From Candidatus Avelusimicrobium pullicaecorum (GTDB lineage: Bacteria > Elusimicrobiota > Elusimicrobia > Elusimicrobiales > Elusimicrobiaceae): 64,000 nt of DNA. The stretch spans positions 1 to 64,000 of the forward strand of contig CALUQD010000003.1 of the NCBI GenBank assembly GCA_944322825.1, written 5' to 3'. The notes under the pieces are model-generated. The model was not told where the DNA came from and did no database searches. It saw only the letters and a list, made by a program, of their open reading frames with translations. The position numbers and the translations under genes were made by a program. The first letter of the stretch is position 1. Every line of letters begins with the position of its first letter. Below, in pieces: positions 19,296-28,569 of this stretch.

Positions 19296-19426
19296 CTTTT
19301 TCTCCTTTTTAAAACTACATCTACTAAAATTTAACCCAAATGGAGAGATACCTCCATGTTTTTATTTCATGCGTCGCTGCTGACATAATCAAGCCCAAAC
19401 GCCGGCGCGGGTTTTTACATCTGAAT

Positions 19427-19460
19427 AAACATCCCCCGGCTATGCCGGGGGATGTTTATT
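19427..19460 (-). terminator. Terminator of the 19.5-kb outer-membrane gene
   Basis: AAACATCCCCCGGC and GCCGGGGGATGTTT form a perfect 14-bp stem with a TAT loop, followed by a T-rich stretch in the minus direction. Confidence 0.85.
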
Positions 19461-19477
19461 TATGAGGGAGCAAAATC

Positions 19478-20194
19478 TTAGAAGCGATAGCCCAGTTTCA
19501 ATAACAAGGCGAAGTAGCTCAGGTCTTCTTTGCCGTATTCGTCGGAGAATTTTCCGTAATCAAACGTAAACGCTTGGTAGCGGCCTTCCAAGCCCCACAC
19601 CCAGTTGTTATGGAAGTTTCCTTCCATACCCAACCCGATATAATAGGCGAAAGAAGTGCTGCGTTGGCTGGTGGAAGAACTGTCCTGGTCTAAAAGACCG
19701 CCTGCCATTTCCACATAGCTCAAGCTGAAGGTAGCCTTAGAAGAAGCCATCCCCAGCCCTAACGGAATGTAAAAACGGGTATTGGCCTGCGGATTGAACG
19801 TATAGCGGCCCGCCACCATAAAATTTTGCACATTCATTTTGCTTTCCACTTCGTCTTCGCCCCAATCGCTGGCAGAAGCAAAATACGTTCTTTCATATTC
19901 GGCGTCGCCAAAGCTGTTGCCGTTATATTCGGCCCCAATGGCAAAGTGCGGCGTAAGCGCATACATATATTGCACCCCGTAAGAAAGGGCGCCGTCGCCC
20001 CAATCCAACTCGGCATTGGCAATCGGATCACCCGTCAATGCTTCGGAGTTTACCCCCGATTCATTGAGCGGCGCTGCGCCTCCCAAAAACACAGAAACCA
20101 TTTGGTCGCCTTTTTCGATCCCTTGCGCCGATGCTGCAACCGGCCACGCACACAACATACTGATTAACACAGCCAGGAACGTCAGTTTTTTCAT
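19478..20194 (-). CDS. Outer-membrane beta-barrel protein
   Basis: The 238-residue protein has a signal peptide ending in VAASAQ, barrel-type strands (ALTPHFAIGAEYNGNSF, FMVAGRYTFNP, FYIPLGLGMASS, WVWGLEGRYQAFTFDYG) and a terminal aromatic residue (LLLKLGYRF). It resembles the 24.4-kb barrel in overall plan and in the loop motif GLEGRY/GVEGRY, so the two are likely paralogues. AGGAGG precedes the ATG. No OmpA peptidoglycan-binding domain follows. Function unknown. Confidence 0.8.
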   Translation of the reverse strand: MKKLTFLAVLISMLCAWPVAASAQGIEKGDQMVSVFLGGAAPLNESGVNSEALTGDPIANAELDWGDGALSYGVQYMYALTPHFAIGAEYNGNSFGDAEYERTYFASASDWGEDEVESKMNVQNFMVAGRYTFNPQANTRFYIPLGLGMASSKATFSLSYVEMAGGLLDQDSSSTSQRSTSFAYYIGLGMEGNFHNNWVWGLEGRYQAFTFDYGKFSDEYGKEDLSYFALLLKLGYRF

Positions 20195-20269
20195 TTTCCC
20201 TCCTAAGGAAATGTTGGTTTGGTTGTTTTTTATAAAAACCCTTCTCCCACGGAGAAGCGGTTTTACAAA

Positions 20270-21466
20270 TCAGCCTTGGGGCGGCAGCGGGCCGACATCC
20301 CCGCTGGACGGCGCCGCGTACGGTTTTTTTAACAACAATTCCGCCGCTTCGTCAAACCCCCATTTGTCATCAAATGATAGCACATATTGATATTGTTGGA
20401 CCGCTTTTTCGCGCTCGCCCAATACATCGTACACTTCCCCCAGGCGCAGTTCGTTCCACACGCCCCAGCGGCTGGGTTCTTGGTTTTGAATGGCGGAGCG
20501 TCCCTTTTCAAACAAGGTGCGGGCCTGCTGCCAGTTCCCCTGCGCCATTTGCACGGTTCCTAACGCGGTGTAGGCGCGGGAAAGATAAATATCTTTATAA
20601 AAAGGGTCTTTGCCGATTAACTTTAAAAATTCTTCCGCCTGTGCGGTGACTTCATCGTAATGGCCTGTTTCGTACAAGCAGATAATTTCCACATAATGCA
20701 TCAGCGGGTTTTTAGGGTATTTGGCGCGCAGCTGGCGGATAAACTCCAATGATTTTTGCGGATTATAATACGGGCTGTTGCGTGTATTTTGAACTTCAAT
20801 CAAAATCAATTTGGAGCTGTCCCCCGTGAAATGCGCTTTTTTGCGGGACAAATTCAGCTGGGCCACGCCTTCGTCCGGGTCGCCTTTAATGGCCACAATT
20901 TTGGCTAAAATTTTAATGACAGCCGGCAACGTTCCTGCATAATACTGATAAATGCCCAGCCCAAAGTACGCATCGTAATACGTAGGGTCCAATTCCAAGG
21001 ATTTTTCCAAACTTTTAATGGCTTTGCGGCCCGAAAAATACGCCGTAATCCAGCTGCGGTTGCGCATACTAAACATCGCCCGCAGGCCGTACAGCGCGCC
21101 AATGCCCATATACGCGTTGGGGTCGTCGGGGTGCTGTTTCATCCAGCGTTTGATGCCGGCGATGGAATCATCCAGGATTTTTTCAAACACTTTGCGTTGG
21201 CGGTCGTCGCTGAGTTCATATTCGTACTCGTAACGGCTCCAAGCAATCATTGCGTTGCCAAAGTGAGCGAAAGGGTGATCCGGGTAGTGGGCAAAAACCC
21301 ATTCGATATTTTGTTGGGCGGTATCAAAATCCAGGCTGTACACGCCGTGGATGCCTTCGGTGGCGTGCTGCATGACATCCGGCGGCAGCGTCAGTTCGGA
21401 AGACGCGGGCAGCACCATCGCAAGCATCATCCAGCCAGCCGCCGCCAAACGAAACAGCCGTTTCAT
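20270..21466 (-). CDS. Exported TPR-repeat protein
   Basis: The 398-residue product has a signal peptide (FRLAAAGWMMLAMVLPASS) and TPR-like helix pairs throughout (FAHYPDHPFAHFGNAMIAWS, SLEKSLELDPTYYDAYFGLGIYQYYAG, AYTALGTVQMAQGNWQQARTLFEKG). The tail is Pro/Gly-rich. It is probably periplasmic. Its ATG overlaps the serS stop codon (TAATG), with no own ribosome-binding site, so translation is probably coupled to serS. Function unknown. Confidence 0.82.
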   Translation of the reverse strand: MKRLFRLAAAGWMMLAMVLPASSELTLPPDVMQHATEGIHGVYSLDFDTAQQNIEWVFAHYPDHPFAHFGNAMIAWSRYEYEYELSDDRQRKVFEKILDDSIAGIKRWMKQHPDDPNAYMGIGALYGLRAMFSMRNRSWITAYFSGRKAIKSLEKSLELDPTYYDAYFGLGIYQYYAGTLPAVIKILAKIVAIKGDPDEGVAQLNLSRKKAHFTGDSSKLILIEVQNTRNSPYYNPQKSLEFIRQLRAKYPKNPLMHYVEIICLYETGHYDEVTAQAEEFLKLIGKDPFYKDIYLSRAYTALGTVQMAQGNWQQARTLFEKGRSAIQNQEPSRWGVWNELRLGEVYDVLGEREKAVQQYQYVLSFDDKWGFDEAAELLLKKPYAAPSSGDVGPLPPQG

Positions 21467-22755
21467 TATTTTTTGGCCTCAATTTTATCTTTGCCAAAGT
21501 ACGGGCGCAGCGCCGGCGGAATGACCACGGAGCCATCCGCTTGTTGGAAGTTTTCCAAAATGGCGGCGAATGTGCGGCCCACGGCCAACCCGCTGCCGTT
21601 TAAGGTGTGTACATATTCCTGTTTGCCTTGGGCGTTTTTAAAGCGCAAGCCCATCCGGCGGGCTTGGAAGTCCAGGCAGTTGGAACAGGAAGAAATTTCG
21701 CGGAAGCGGTTTTCGCTCGGCATCCACACTTCAATATCGTATGTTTTGGCCGACGAGAACCCAATGTCCCCGCTGCAGAGTTCCACCACGTGGTACGGAA
21801 TGCCCAGTTCTTTTAAAATTTCCTGTGCGTCGGAAACCATAATTTCCAACATTTGGTAGGAATGTTCCGGCTTGGAAAGCATCACGAGTTCCACTTTGTC
21901 GAACTGGTGGTTGCGGATGAGGCCGCGGGTATCTTTGCCATAGGTGCCCGATTCCTTGCGGAAGCACGGCGAGTAGGCAGTGAGTTTGATGGGCAGTTCC
22001 GCTTCCGGGATGACGCGAATGCGGTTCAGGTTCGTCAGCGGGATTTCGGCGGTGGAAATTAAAAATTGCTTGGGCTCGCCCGTCAGCTCGTACATATCTT
22101 CGCGGAATTTGGGCAGCTGGCCGGTGCCGATTAAAATGTCTTCGTTTACGATGACCGGCGGCAATACTTCGGTATAGCCTTTTTTGGCGTGCATATCGAG
22201 CATAAACGAAATAATCGCGCGTTCCAAGCGGGCACCGTCGCCTTTAAACAAGGCAAAGCGGCTGCCGGACAGCGCGGCGGCGGCTTCAAAATCCAAAATG
22301 CCCAATTTTTCGCCGACGGCTTGATGGTCCAACGGTTTGAAATCAAATTTGGGGAGCGGGATGGTGCAGGGCAGATATTCCGGGTTGTCCGCGTCCGACA
22401 CGCCCACCGGGATATGTTCGTTGGGCATATTGGGGATGCTTAACAGCAAATCGTTGATTTCTTTTTTCATCGGTTCGAGCTCGGCTTCTTTTACGGCCAT
22501 TTCTTCTTTGAGCTTACCGACGGCAGCCATCGCTTCTTTGGCGGCTTCGTCGCCTTGTTCTTTTTTAATTTTGCCGATGGATTTAGACATCTCGTTGCGT
22601 TTGGCGCGCAGTTCTTCCACACGGGCCAAAACGGTTTTGTAAGCCGTATATTTTTCCAACACGCCGTCTATCTGGGCGGCCAGTTCCGGTTTGCGTAAAG
22701 AAAGCCGTTTTTTGACTTCTTCCGGATTTGCAACAATATATTTGATGTCTAACAT
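21466..22755 (-). CDS. serS: Seryl-tRNA synthetase
   Basis: SerS charges tRNA-Ser. The 429-residue class II synthetase has the N-terminal coiled-coil arm (KTVLARVEELRAKRNEMSKSIGKIKKEQ to AELEPMKKEINDLLLSIPNMP), motif 2 (FRKESGTYGKDTRGLIRNHQFDKVELV) and motif 3 (NGSGLAVGRTFAAILENFQ). CGAGG precedes the start. It lies in a run with a CsgG-like lipoprotein and a small membrane protein upstream and a TPR gene downstream. Confidence 0.97.
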   Translation of the reverse strand: MLDIKYIVANPEEVKKRLSLRKPELAAQIDGVLEKYTAYKTVLARVEELRAKRNEMSKSIGKIKKEQGDEAAKEAMAAVGKLKEEMAVKEAELEPMKKEINDLLLSIPNMPNEHIPVGVSDADNPEYLPCTIPLPKFDFKPLDHQAVGEKLGILDFEAAAALSGSRFALFKGDGARLERAIISFMLDMHAKKGYTEVLPPVIVNEDILIGTGQLPKFREDMYELTGEPKQFLISTAEIPLTNLNRIRVIPEAELPIKLTAYSPCFRKESGTYGKDTRGLIRNHQFDKVELVMLSKPEHSYQMLEIMVSDAQEILKELGIPYHVVELCSGDIGFSSAKTYDIEVWMPSENRFREISSCSNCLDFQARRMGLRFKNAQGKQEYVHTLNGSGLAVGRTFAAILENFQQADGSVVIPPALRPYFGKDKIEAKK

Positions 22756-22766
22756 AAAAACCTCGG

Positions 22767-23015
22767 TTATTTATTTTCTAAATCAATTAAGTAGGGCTCC
22801 GGGAACCAATGGCGGTACGGCTTTAAAGTAGCCACGGCATATTCCATCCCGTACGAAGTAAGCAGCCGCAAACTGACCGGCGCCACCGCACTTTGCCCCG
22901 CCACCAACGCTCCTACCGACAGCGCCAGCAAAATAAACAGCGTTTTAACCAACATAAAAAACGCTTTAAACAAAACCACGGCCGACTGTTCGGCAAAGGA
23001 AGTACGGGGGTACAT
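22767..23015 (-). CDS. Small single-span membrane protein, unknown
   Basis: This 82-residue protein has one hydrophobic segment (VLFKAFFMLVKTLFILLALSVGALVAGQ) and a C-terminal soluble tail ending in YLIDLENK. I do not recognise it. The start at 23015 shares an A with the stop codon of the upstream lipoprotein gene (TAATG), so coupled translation is likely, and serS follows 11 bp downstream. A longer in-frame reading up to 23132 only covers the upstream gene's antisense-frame shadow and is rejected. Confidence 0.7.
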   Translation of the reverse strand: MYPRTSFAEQSAVVLFKAFFMLVKTLFILLALSVGALVAGQSAVAPVSLRLLTSYGMEYAVATLKPYRHWFPEPYLIDLENK

Positions 23016-23695
23016 TATTTTTGTTCCTGGAGTTTGGTTAATTCTTTGGTAAAACTTTTCACCAGCGCCCGGGCAATATAGTCCGCCGCGTCCAGCGCAC
23101 TGGAGGAGGACGCCTCGTCCGACCCAATCCATACGATTTCGGCCGTTTCCACATCTACCAGTTTGGCGATAATGCCCACCCGCGCATTGATGGTGTATTC
23201 CGTCGGACGTACATCCGTGGAATGGGAATACTGCGTGCCTACTTGGCGGGTATACCCCACATAGGTTCCATCCGGCAGCTGCATTACATCCTGCGTATAG
23301 ACCGGGCGGGATTCCGTGCGGCGGGTGGCCGTCATTGTTAGTTCGGTGCGGGCCGGCGTATAGGAACTCACTTCGCCAATCAGCAATACATCTACTCCCA
23401 AAATCCGGCCGATTTCGCGCGTTGTTTCCGGCGACAGATACCCCGAAACCGATATGTGATGTTCCCGGAGAACGCTTTCCAATTGGGCGCGTTCCACCAC
23501 TTTATACCCCGCATTAATCAGGTATTTGGCAAATAAATTTTCCACCCCCTGCATAGCCGGCCAAGAGTTGGTAAACCCCATTACCCCAATGCGGTTCATT
23601 TGGTTAAAATCGTACGTCTGGCTAATCACCGTTTTGGGCGTACATCCCCCAAAACCCAGCAGGCATACCAGCGCCAAATGGATAAATTTTCTCAT
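23015..23695 (-). CDS. CsgG-like lipoprotein
   Basis: The 226-residue product has a lipoprotein signal (ALVCLLGFGGCTP) and the CsgG/FlgO-type fold pattern: IGVMGFTN, the ENLFAKYLINAGYKVVERAQLESVLREHHI segment, IGRILGVDVLLIGEVSSY and AKLVDVETAEIVWIGS. CsgG itself is an outer-membrane secretion pore, but many relatives are periplasmic-facing lipoproteins without a pore, and no curli genes are nearby. A TATAAT box lies exactly six bases before the ATG and there is no Shine-Dalgarno, suggesting a leaderless message. It diverges from kdsC. Confidence 0.82.
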   Translation of the reverse strand: MRKFIHLALVCLLGFGGCTPKTVISQTYDFNQMNRIGVMGFTNSWPAMQGVENLFAKYLINAGYKVVERAQLESVLREHHISVSGYLSPETTREIGRILGVDVLLIGEVSSYTPARTELTMTATRRTESRPVYTQDVMQLPDGTYVGYTRQVGTQYSHSTDVRPTEYTINARVGIIAKLVDVETAEIVWIGSDEASSSSALDAADYIARALVKSFTKELTKLQEQK

Positions 23696-23701
23696 ACGAT
23701 A

Positions 23702-23740
23702 ATTATATAATTTTTAGGCCGGGAAAAATAAAAGTATAAT
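23702..23740. promoter_or_regulatory. Back-to-back -10 boxes of the CsgG-like gene and kdsC
   Basis: A minus-strand TATAAT (23702-23707) lies six bases before the CsgG-like start at 23695, and a plus-strand TATAAT (23735-23740) lies nine bases before the kdsC ATG at 23750. Neither start has a clear ribosome-binding site, and the whole divergent spacer is only 54 bp. Confidence 0.6.
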
Positions 23741-23749
23741 AAAGAAAAT

Positions 23750-24352
23750 ATGACTACCTTTTCACTCAATCCGCTTTTCATCCAAAAAGCGCGTCAAATC
23801 AAACTGTTGCTGACCGATGTGGACGGCGTAATGACCGACGGCACGCTTAGCTTTTTTACCGACGCCCAAGGCATTACGCGGGAAATCAAAAATTTCGAAT
23901 CATTAGACGGAATGGGTCTTTTGTATTTGGCTTATTGCGGCCTGCAAACCGGAATTGTGTCCAAGGGGGCCAGCAATACGTTGGAATTTTGGGCAAAAGA
24001 ATTAGGAATGCGTTATCTGTTTTATAATACGTCCGTAAAGCACCACGTCCTGGATTTTTTGCAAACCCAATTTGATATTTTACCCGACGAAATTGCGTTC
24101 ATCGGCGACGATTTGATAGACGTCGGCCTGTTGCAGCGCGTGGGCTTGCCGTTGGCCGTGGCCAACAGCGTGCCCGAGGCCCAAGAAGTCGCACTCTATA
24201 CCTCCCCCCGCCACGGCGGAAACGCCGCCGTACGCGATATCGCCGAGCAAATCCTGCGCGCCCGCGGCCAATGGGAGCGCGTGGTAGCCGATAACGCCTC
24301 CGGCGTTTTTCAGAACCCCCGGAATGAACTTTGTATTGTAAAAGGGTTGTAA
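23750..24352 (+). CDS. kdsC: KDO-8-phosphate phosphatase KdsC (HAD family)
   Basis: KdsC releases phosphate from KDO 8-phosphate during lipopolysaccharide core synthesis, which points to a diderm envelope. The 200-residue protein has HAD motif I in LLTDVDGVMTDGTLSF (D23, D25), motif II/III region GIVSKGASNTLEFWAKELGM and motif IV FIGDDLIDVGLLQRVGLPLAVANS. A longer C-terminal tail than average (about 25 residues) is present. Related HAD enzymes acting on other sugar acids cannot be excluded. Confidence 0.85.
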   Translation: MTTFSLNPLFIQKARQIKLLLTDVDGVMTDGTLSFFTDAQGITREIKNFESLDGMGLLYLAYCGLQTGIVSKGASNTLEFWAKELGMRYLFYNTSVKHHVLDFLQTQFDILPDEIAFIGDDLIDVGLLQRVGLPLAVANSVPEAQEVALYTSPRHGGNAAVRDIAEQILRARGQWERVVADNASGVFQNPRNELCIVKGL

Positions 24353-24407
24353 AATTTTTACAATATATGTAATCTTTTAGTAATCTTTAAAATACCGAAG
24401 GAGCCTT

Positions 24408-25043
24408 ATGAAAAAATTATTTTTATTGTGTGCGTTAGTCCTTTCCGTACCGGCCGCAGCACAGGAATACTACGGCTTGCAGGAATACGGCTTGCGCAAG
24501 AACACCACTCGCGTGGAGTTTTACGGAGGAATGGTCTTGCCGCAAGACGATTGGGTGCATAACGGACAGCCCGTAGACCTGGGCGGAACGGGGTGGACCG
24601 TCGGCCTGGGCTTTGTGCGCAATATCTCCCGCATGTTTGCGCTGGGGTTGGACGGCAACTACGCGCAAATGGGCGACGGGGATAATTTTATTTCCAACGG
24701 CCAAAACGCTTATTACCGCACCGGAATCGCCACCGGGCTCGTGACCGGGCGCGTCAACTTCTTCCCGAGCGAATCCACCCGCCTCTACGTCCCGTTTGGG
24801 GTGGGGGTCGGCCATATGTTCGCCCGCCAAAAAAATGACGACGGTTCCCACCTGACCACCAACAGCACCGACTTGGCTTGGATGTTGGGCTTGGGGTTGG
24901 AATTTGATATCGACGAAACCGTCATCTTTGGCGTGGAAGGGCGCTATAACTTGGTAGAAGCCGACGGCGAATTTAAAGACGCTTTCGGCCAAAGCCGCTA
25001 CCATTACTTATCGGTAATGCTTAAAATCGGTACGCGCTTTTAA
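24408..25043 (+). CDS. Outer-membrane beta-barrel protein
   Basis: The 211-residue product has a signal peptide (FLLCALVLSVPAAAQ), strands typical of a small outer-membrane barrel (TRVEFYGGMVLP, GWTVGLGFVRNISRMFALGLDGNY, LYVPFGVGVGHMFA, TVIFGVEGRYNLV) and a terminal aromatic residue (SVMLKIGTRF). It resembles the 19.5-kb barrel. GAAGGAG precedes the ATG, and a terminator follows. Function unknown. Confidence 0.8.
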   Translation: MKKLFLLCALVLSVPAAAQEYYGLQEYGLRKNTTRVEFYGGMVLPQDDWVHNGQPVDLGGTGWTVGLGFVRNISRMFALGLDGNYAQMGDGDNFISNGQNAYYRTGIATGLVTGRVNFFPSESTRLYVPFGVGVGHMFARQKNDDGSHLTTNSTDLAWMLGLGLEFDIDETVIFGVEGRYNLVEADGEFKDAFGQSRYHYLSVMLKIGTRF

Positions 25044-25060
25044 CCCGCAGTTCTTTTAAA

Positions 25061-25092
25061 AACCCACCGCCTACTCGGCGGCGGGTTTTTTT
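25061..25092 (+). terminator. Terminator after the 24.4-kb barrel gene
   Basis: ACCCACCGCC and GGCGGCGGGT pair imperfectly across a short loop and are followed by a seven-T run. Confidence 0.8.
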
Positions 25093-25144
25093 ATAACCTA
25101 AAATATCACTTGGTCGGCGCGCCAAAAAAGGATTTAATACCCCT

Positions 25145-26197
25145 ATGGAACAACAATTATCTGCCGCAGCGATGACGCTGCTTTCTTTGATTGTACTGGC
25201 CGCTTTAACGCTGCCGTTTCTCGTCCACAAAGTGGAAGAAGAATTGGAAATTTTTCTCTTGGTATGCGGTTTGTGCGCGGTGACAATTTCCGGCGCGTGG
25301 AACGGCCACTTAATCGCCGAAGCCCTCAAAGAACCGATCGCCATTACGGCGGCGGTGTTGGTGTTGGGCGTTTTGTTTAAACGCTTCGGCCATTGGACGG
25401 CCCACGCCGTACACGCCGTAGAAACCAAAACCGGCCCCAAAACCTTATTGTTTTTAACCGTATTTTTGATTGGCTTATTCTCCAGCGTGCTGACAGCCAT
25501 TATCGCCGCGCTGATTACGGCGGAAATTATCAAACTGCTGGATTTGCCCGCGCCAGCCAAAACGCGCTTGGCCGTATATGCGTGTTTTGCCATTGGTTTC
25601 GGCGCCGTTCTAACCCCCATTGGCGAACCGCTGTCCACTATCGTTATCGCTAAATTAAAAGGCGAGCCTTATCAGGCCGATTTCTTTTTCTTGCTGCGCT
25701 TGATGGGCGTGTGGATTCTCCCGGCGCTGGTGCTGTTTGGGGCGCTGGCCGCGCGCCTGGGAAAACGACCCCTTACGGCCCGGCCTGAAGGAAAAACCGA
25801 AACCGAACCCTACAAACAAATCTGGCTGCGCGCCGGGAAAGTATATCTATTTGTGGTCGCGCTTATTTTGCTGGGCGAAGGCTTAAAACCCCTGGCCGCC
25901 CGCACCATCACGCATTTATCCAAATATGCTTTGTATTGGATTAACTCGCTGTCGGCCGTGTTGGATAACGCCACCCTGGCCAGCATTGAAATTATGCCTT
26001 CGCTGCCCCAGGAAACATTGGTGTTTTTGCTGGCGTCGCTTATTTTGGCGGGCGGATTGTTAATCCCGGGCAATATCCCCAACATTATCTGCGCGTCCAA
26101 ATTGGGCATTAAAAGCCGCGAATGGGCCCGCGCCGCACTGCCGGTTGGCTTGGCCTTAATGGTGGTTTACTTTATCCTGCTGTCTGTTGTATTATAG
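25145..26197 (+). CDS. Ion transporter superfamily membrane protein (DUF1646-like)
   Basis: The 350-residue protein has about nine or ten hydrophobic segments. Conserved-looking intramembrane motifs are GFGAVLTPIGEPLSTI (about residues 157-172), LDNATLASIEIMP and PGNIPNIICASKLGI, the type of half-helix sequence found in NhaD/ArsB-like ion transporters and in the DUF1646 family. A cation antiport role is therefore plausible but the ion is unknown. AAGGAT precedes the start. The mgtC-like gene begins four bases after its stop. Confidence 0.68.
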   Translation: MEQQLSAAAMTLLSLIVLAALTLPFLVHKVEEELEIFLLVCGLCAVTISGAWNGHLIAEALKEPIAITAAVLVLGVLFKRFGHWTAHAVHAVETKTGPKTLLFLTVFLIGLFSSVLTAIIAALITAEIIKLLDLPAPAKTRLAVYACFAIGFGAVLTPIGEPLSTIVIAKLKGEPYQADFFFLLRLMGVWILPALVLFGALAARLGKRPLTARPEGKTETEPYKQIWLRAGKVYLFVVALILLGEGLKPLAARTITHLSKYALYWINSLSAVLDNATLASIEIMPSLPQETLVFLLASLILAGGLLIPGNIPNIICASKLGIKSREWARAALPVGLALMVVYFILLSVVL

Positions 26198-26201
26198 TGT
26201 T

Positions 26202-26831
26202 ATGGACGACATCTTTATCAAAGTGTTTCTTGCGTTGGTACTTGGCGGAGCCCTTGGACTTGAACGCCAATACCACGATAAACCAGCCGGTTTCGCCACC
26301 AACTGTTTAATCTGCTTGGGGGCTATGCTGTTTACGGTCTTATCCGAATTTATGAGCCTGCAAGGCGGCGACCCGGGGCGCATCGCGGCGCAAGTCGTTA
26401 CGGGTGTGGGCTTTATTGGCGCAGGGTCCATCCTGCGCGACGGAAATAAAATTTCCGGCTTGACCACCGCCGCCGGCGTGTGGCTGGTGGCCGCCATTGG
26501 GATGGCGGTGGGCTATGGGCAGTATTTTTGGGCGTCATTATCCGCCGCGGCTATTTTGATTGTACAGCTGGGCGTGCGCAAAACGCTGACGCTGATGGAA
26601 TTTGTTAAACGGTATGATACATTCTATGTCACCTGCGAACCCAGCTGGCAGGTAGTGAATAAAATCATCCAGCAAATTGAAGCCCAAAACGTTACGATTT
26701 TAAAAAGCGAAGTCTCCAAGCAGGATAACCGCTTTCACGTCAGCTTGGTGGCCACGTTTACCGGACACGATTTCCAAAACGTCACCAAAGAACTCTTGGA
26801 AATGCCCGAAGTATACAGCTTGTTTAAATAA
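26202..26831 (+). CDS. MgtC/SapB family membrane protein
   Basis: The 209-residue product has an N-terminal membrane domain with the MgtC signatures [25 protein letters not shown] and [40 protein letters not shown], and a C-terminal ACT-like cytoplasmic domain (residues about 135-209). Members influence Mg homeostasis or modulate ATP synthase in pathogens; the role here is unknown. I use ATG 26202; the frame extends five codons upstream via TTG. TATTAT lies exactly six bases before this ATG, so it may have its own leaderless promoter inside the operon. Confidence 0.87.
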   Translation: MDDIFIKVFLALVLGGALGLERQYHDKPAGFATNCLICLGAMLFTVLSEFMSLQGGDPGRIAAQVVTGVGFIGAGSILRDGNKISGLTTAAGVWLVAAIGMAVGYGQYFWASLSAAAILIVQLGVRKTLTLMEFVKRYDTFYVTCEPSWQVVNKIIQQIEAQNVTILKSEVSKQDNRFHVSLVATFTGHDFQNVTKELLEMPEVYSLFK

Positions 26832-26851
26832 TACAGGAGCAATACGCATTT

Positions 26852-27991
26852 ATGACCGACGACACTACACCCATTCCGCTGTTTAACCTCAAAGAACAAC
26901 ACGACAGTTTAAAGGAAGAAATCAATCGCGCCGCGCTGGACGCCCTCAATTCGATGCGGTGGCTGCTCGGCCCGCAAACCGAAAAATTTGAAGAAGAATT
27001 TGCCTCTTTAATCGGCGTGAAACACTGCATCACCTGTTCGTCGGGCGCCAGCGCACTGCAAATTGCGCTCCAAGCGGCCGGTATCGGCGAAGGGGACGAA
27101 GTCATCACGACGCCGTTTACGTTTATCGCCACTACGTCGTCCATTTCCCTGACGGGCGCAAAATTCGTCTTTGCCGACATCGACCCCCGCACCTATAACC
27201 TGGACGTAAAAGATGCGGAACGCAAAATCACCAAAAAAACCAAAGCCATTTTGCCCGTTCACTTGTATGGTTACCCGGCCAATATGGACGCCATTATGCA
27301 CCTGGCCAATGAACACGGTTTGAAAGTGATTGAAGACTGCGCCCAAGCGCACCTGGCAATGGCCGACGGCGTAATGGTGGGAAGCATCGGCGATGCGGGT
27401 TGTTTTAGCTTTTACCCCAGCAAAAACCTGGGCGCCTGCGGCGATGCGGGCTGCGTGACCACCAACGACGACGAAATCGCCAACCGCTGCCGCTCCCTGC
27501 GCCACAGCGGCCGCGCATTGGGCAAAGCCTATGAATATGATTTGGAAGGCTCTACCTTGCGTATGGACGAAATCCAAGCCGCTATCCTGCGCGTCAAATT
27601 GCCGCACTTGGAAGAATGGACCGAAAAACGCCGCAAAGCAGCCGCCTTATATGCAGAAGGCCTGGCGGGCGTGCCGGTAATCTTGCCGCCGACGCCGCCG
27701 GCGGGGTATGCCCAATCGTACTACGTCTATACCATCCGCGCCGAAAAACGTGACGAATTACAGGCGTATTTGAAAGAACACAACATCGGTTCGGCGGTGT
27801 ATTATCCGGTGCCGCTGTACAAACAGCCGGCCTATAAAAACCGCGGATTTAAAGCGGAAGACTACCCCGAAACCGAAAAAGCCGCCCAAGAAGTGTTGTC
27901 TATACCGATGTTCCCGGAAATTACCGAAGAACAAATCCACCGCGTCTGCGAAACCATCCGGGAATTTTACGAAAAAGACGCCACTGTATAA
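26852..27991 (+). CDS. DegT/DnrJ/EryC1 family PLP-dependent sugar aminotransferase
   Basis: These enzymes transfer an amino group to keto-sugar nucleotides used in surface polysaccharides. The 379-residue protein has the fold type I features [41 protein letters not shown] (Asp162 for the pyridine nitrogen) and [14 protein letters not shown] with the PLP Lys at 191, plus the family's [14 protein letters not shown] and C-terminal [14 protein letters not shown] precedes the ATG. No other sugar-nucleotide gene is adjacent, so the substrate is unknown. Confidence 0.92.
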   Translation: MTDDTTPIPLFNLKEQHDSLKEEINRAALDALNSMRWLLGPQTEKFEEEFASLIGVKHCITCSSGASALQIALQAAGIGEGDEVITTPFTFIATTSSISLTGAKFVFADIDPRTYNLDVKDAERKITKKTKAILPVHLYGYPANMDAIMHLANEHGLKVIEDCAQAHLAMADGVMVGSIGDAGCFSFYPSKNLGACGDAGCVTTNDDEIANRCRSLRHSGRALGKAYEYDLEGSTLRMDEIQAAILRVKLPHLEEWTEKRRKAAALYAEGLAGVPVILPPTPPAGYAQSYYVYTIRAEKRDELQAYLKEHNIGSAVYYPVPLYKQPAYKNRGFKAEDYPETEKAAQEVLSIPMFPEITEEQIHRVCETIREFYEKDATV

Positions 27992-28008
27992 TTTGTTACA
28001 CCCCTCAA

Positions 28009-28037
28009 ACGCCGGGCTTGCAGGCCCGGCGTTTTTT
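28009..28037 (+). terminator. Terminator after the DegT aminotransferase
   Basis: GCCGGGC and GCCCGGC pair around a short loop (with flanking A/T pairs) and six T residues follow. Confidence 0.85.
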
Positions 28038-28521
28038 ATGCCGTTTTTGCGGGCCCATGCATTCAAGCCGCGTATCCGCCAGAACCATATCCATTTATCC
28101 CCTCCACCCAGGAACGCAACCCGGAACGCGCCCCATATAGGGTGGACGCTTCGCGCCGCGGGCCGGAAGGCGGAGGAAATATCCAGCCGACCGTTAAAAA
28201 CGAAGCACGGGGCATTTTTGCAAATTATCCTTATTATTTAAGGATTTTTTACACATCCCGGCCACTTTACACACGGCGGACCAAATGCTGCCCGCGCGCT
28301 GAATAATATCCCCCGCCGCTTTACACGCTGCGGACAACACACTTGTTCTTGCCCCGGACGCTGCACTTACGCCATCCGCTTCCACGCGTTGGGCCCGCCA
28401 CATATCCCGCCGCCACAGCCGCGCCCGGCCGCGTGCGGGCGTTCAGCCCCAAAGGACTTCCCTCCCGGTGCGGATTCTTTCTTGCGCCAGCGCCTGCCCC
28501 CCATCGTGTGCCCCCTACAAC
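28038..28521. other. GC-rich intergenic region between converging operons
   Basis: About 480 bp between the aminotransferase terminator and the parB terminator. It holds no recognised gene. It contains an imperfect direct repeat of about 28 bp around CTTTACAC (near 28252-28281 and 28306-28335) and one small doubtful frame on the minus strand listed separately. No RNA gene is recognisable. Confidence 0.5.
28194..28403 (-). CDS. Doubtful small Cys-containing basic ORF
   Basis: A 69-codon frame downstream of the parB terminator. It contains two related segments, SAACKAAGDIIQRAG and SAVCKVAGMCKKS, reflecting a DNA-level direct repeat. A weak GGCGGG precedes the ATG, and codon choice is not obviously foreign. 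There is no family resemblance and no promoter is evident, so it may be spurious. I list it because the repeat is in frame. Confidence 0.25.
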   Translation of the reverse strand: MWRAQRVEADGVSAASGARTSVLSAACKAAGDIIQRAGSIWSAVCKVAGMCKKSLNNKDNLQKCPVLRF

Positions 28522-28547
28522 AAAAAACCCCGGCTTTTGGCCGGGGG
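28522..28547 (-). terminator. Terminator after parB
   Basis: CCCCGGC and GCCGGGG pair around AAAA/TTTT and are followed in the minus direction by TTTTTTG, just past the parB stop. Confidence 0.87.
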
Positions 28548-28569
28548 TGTGCAAGAAATACTTATCCAA

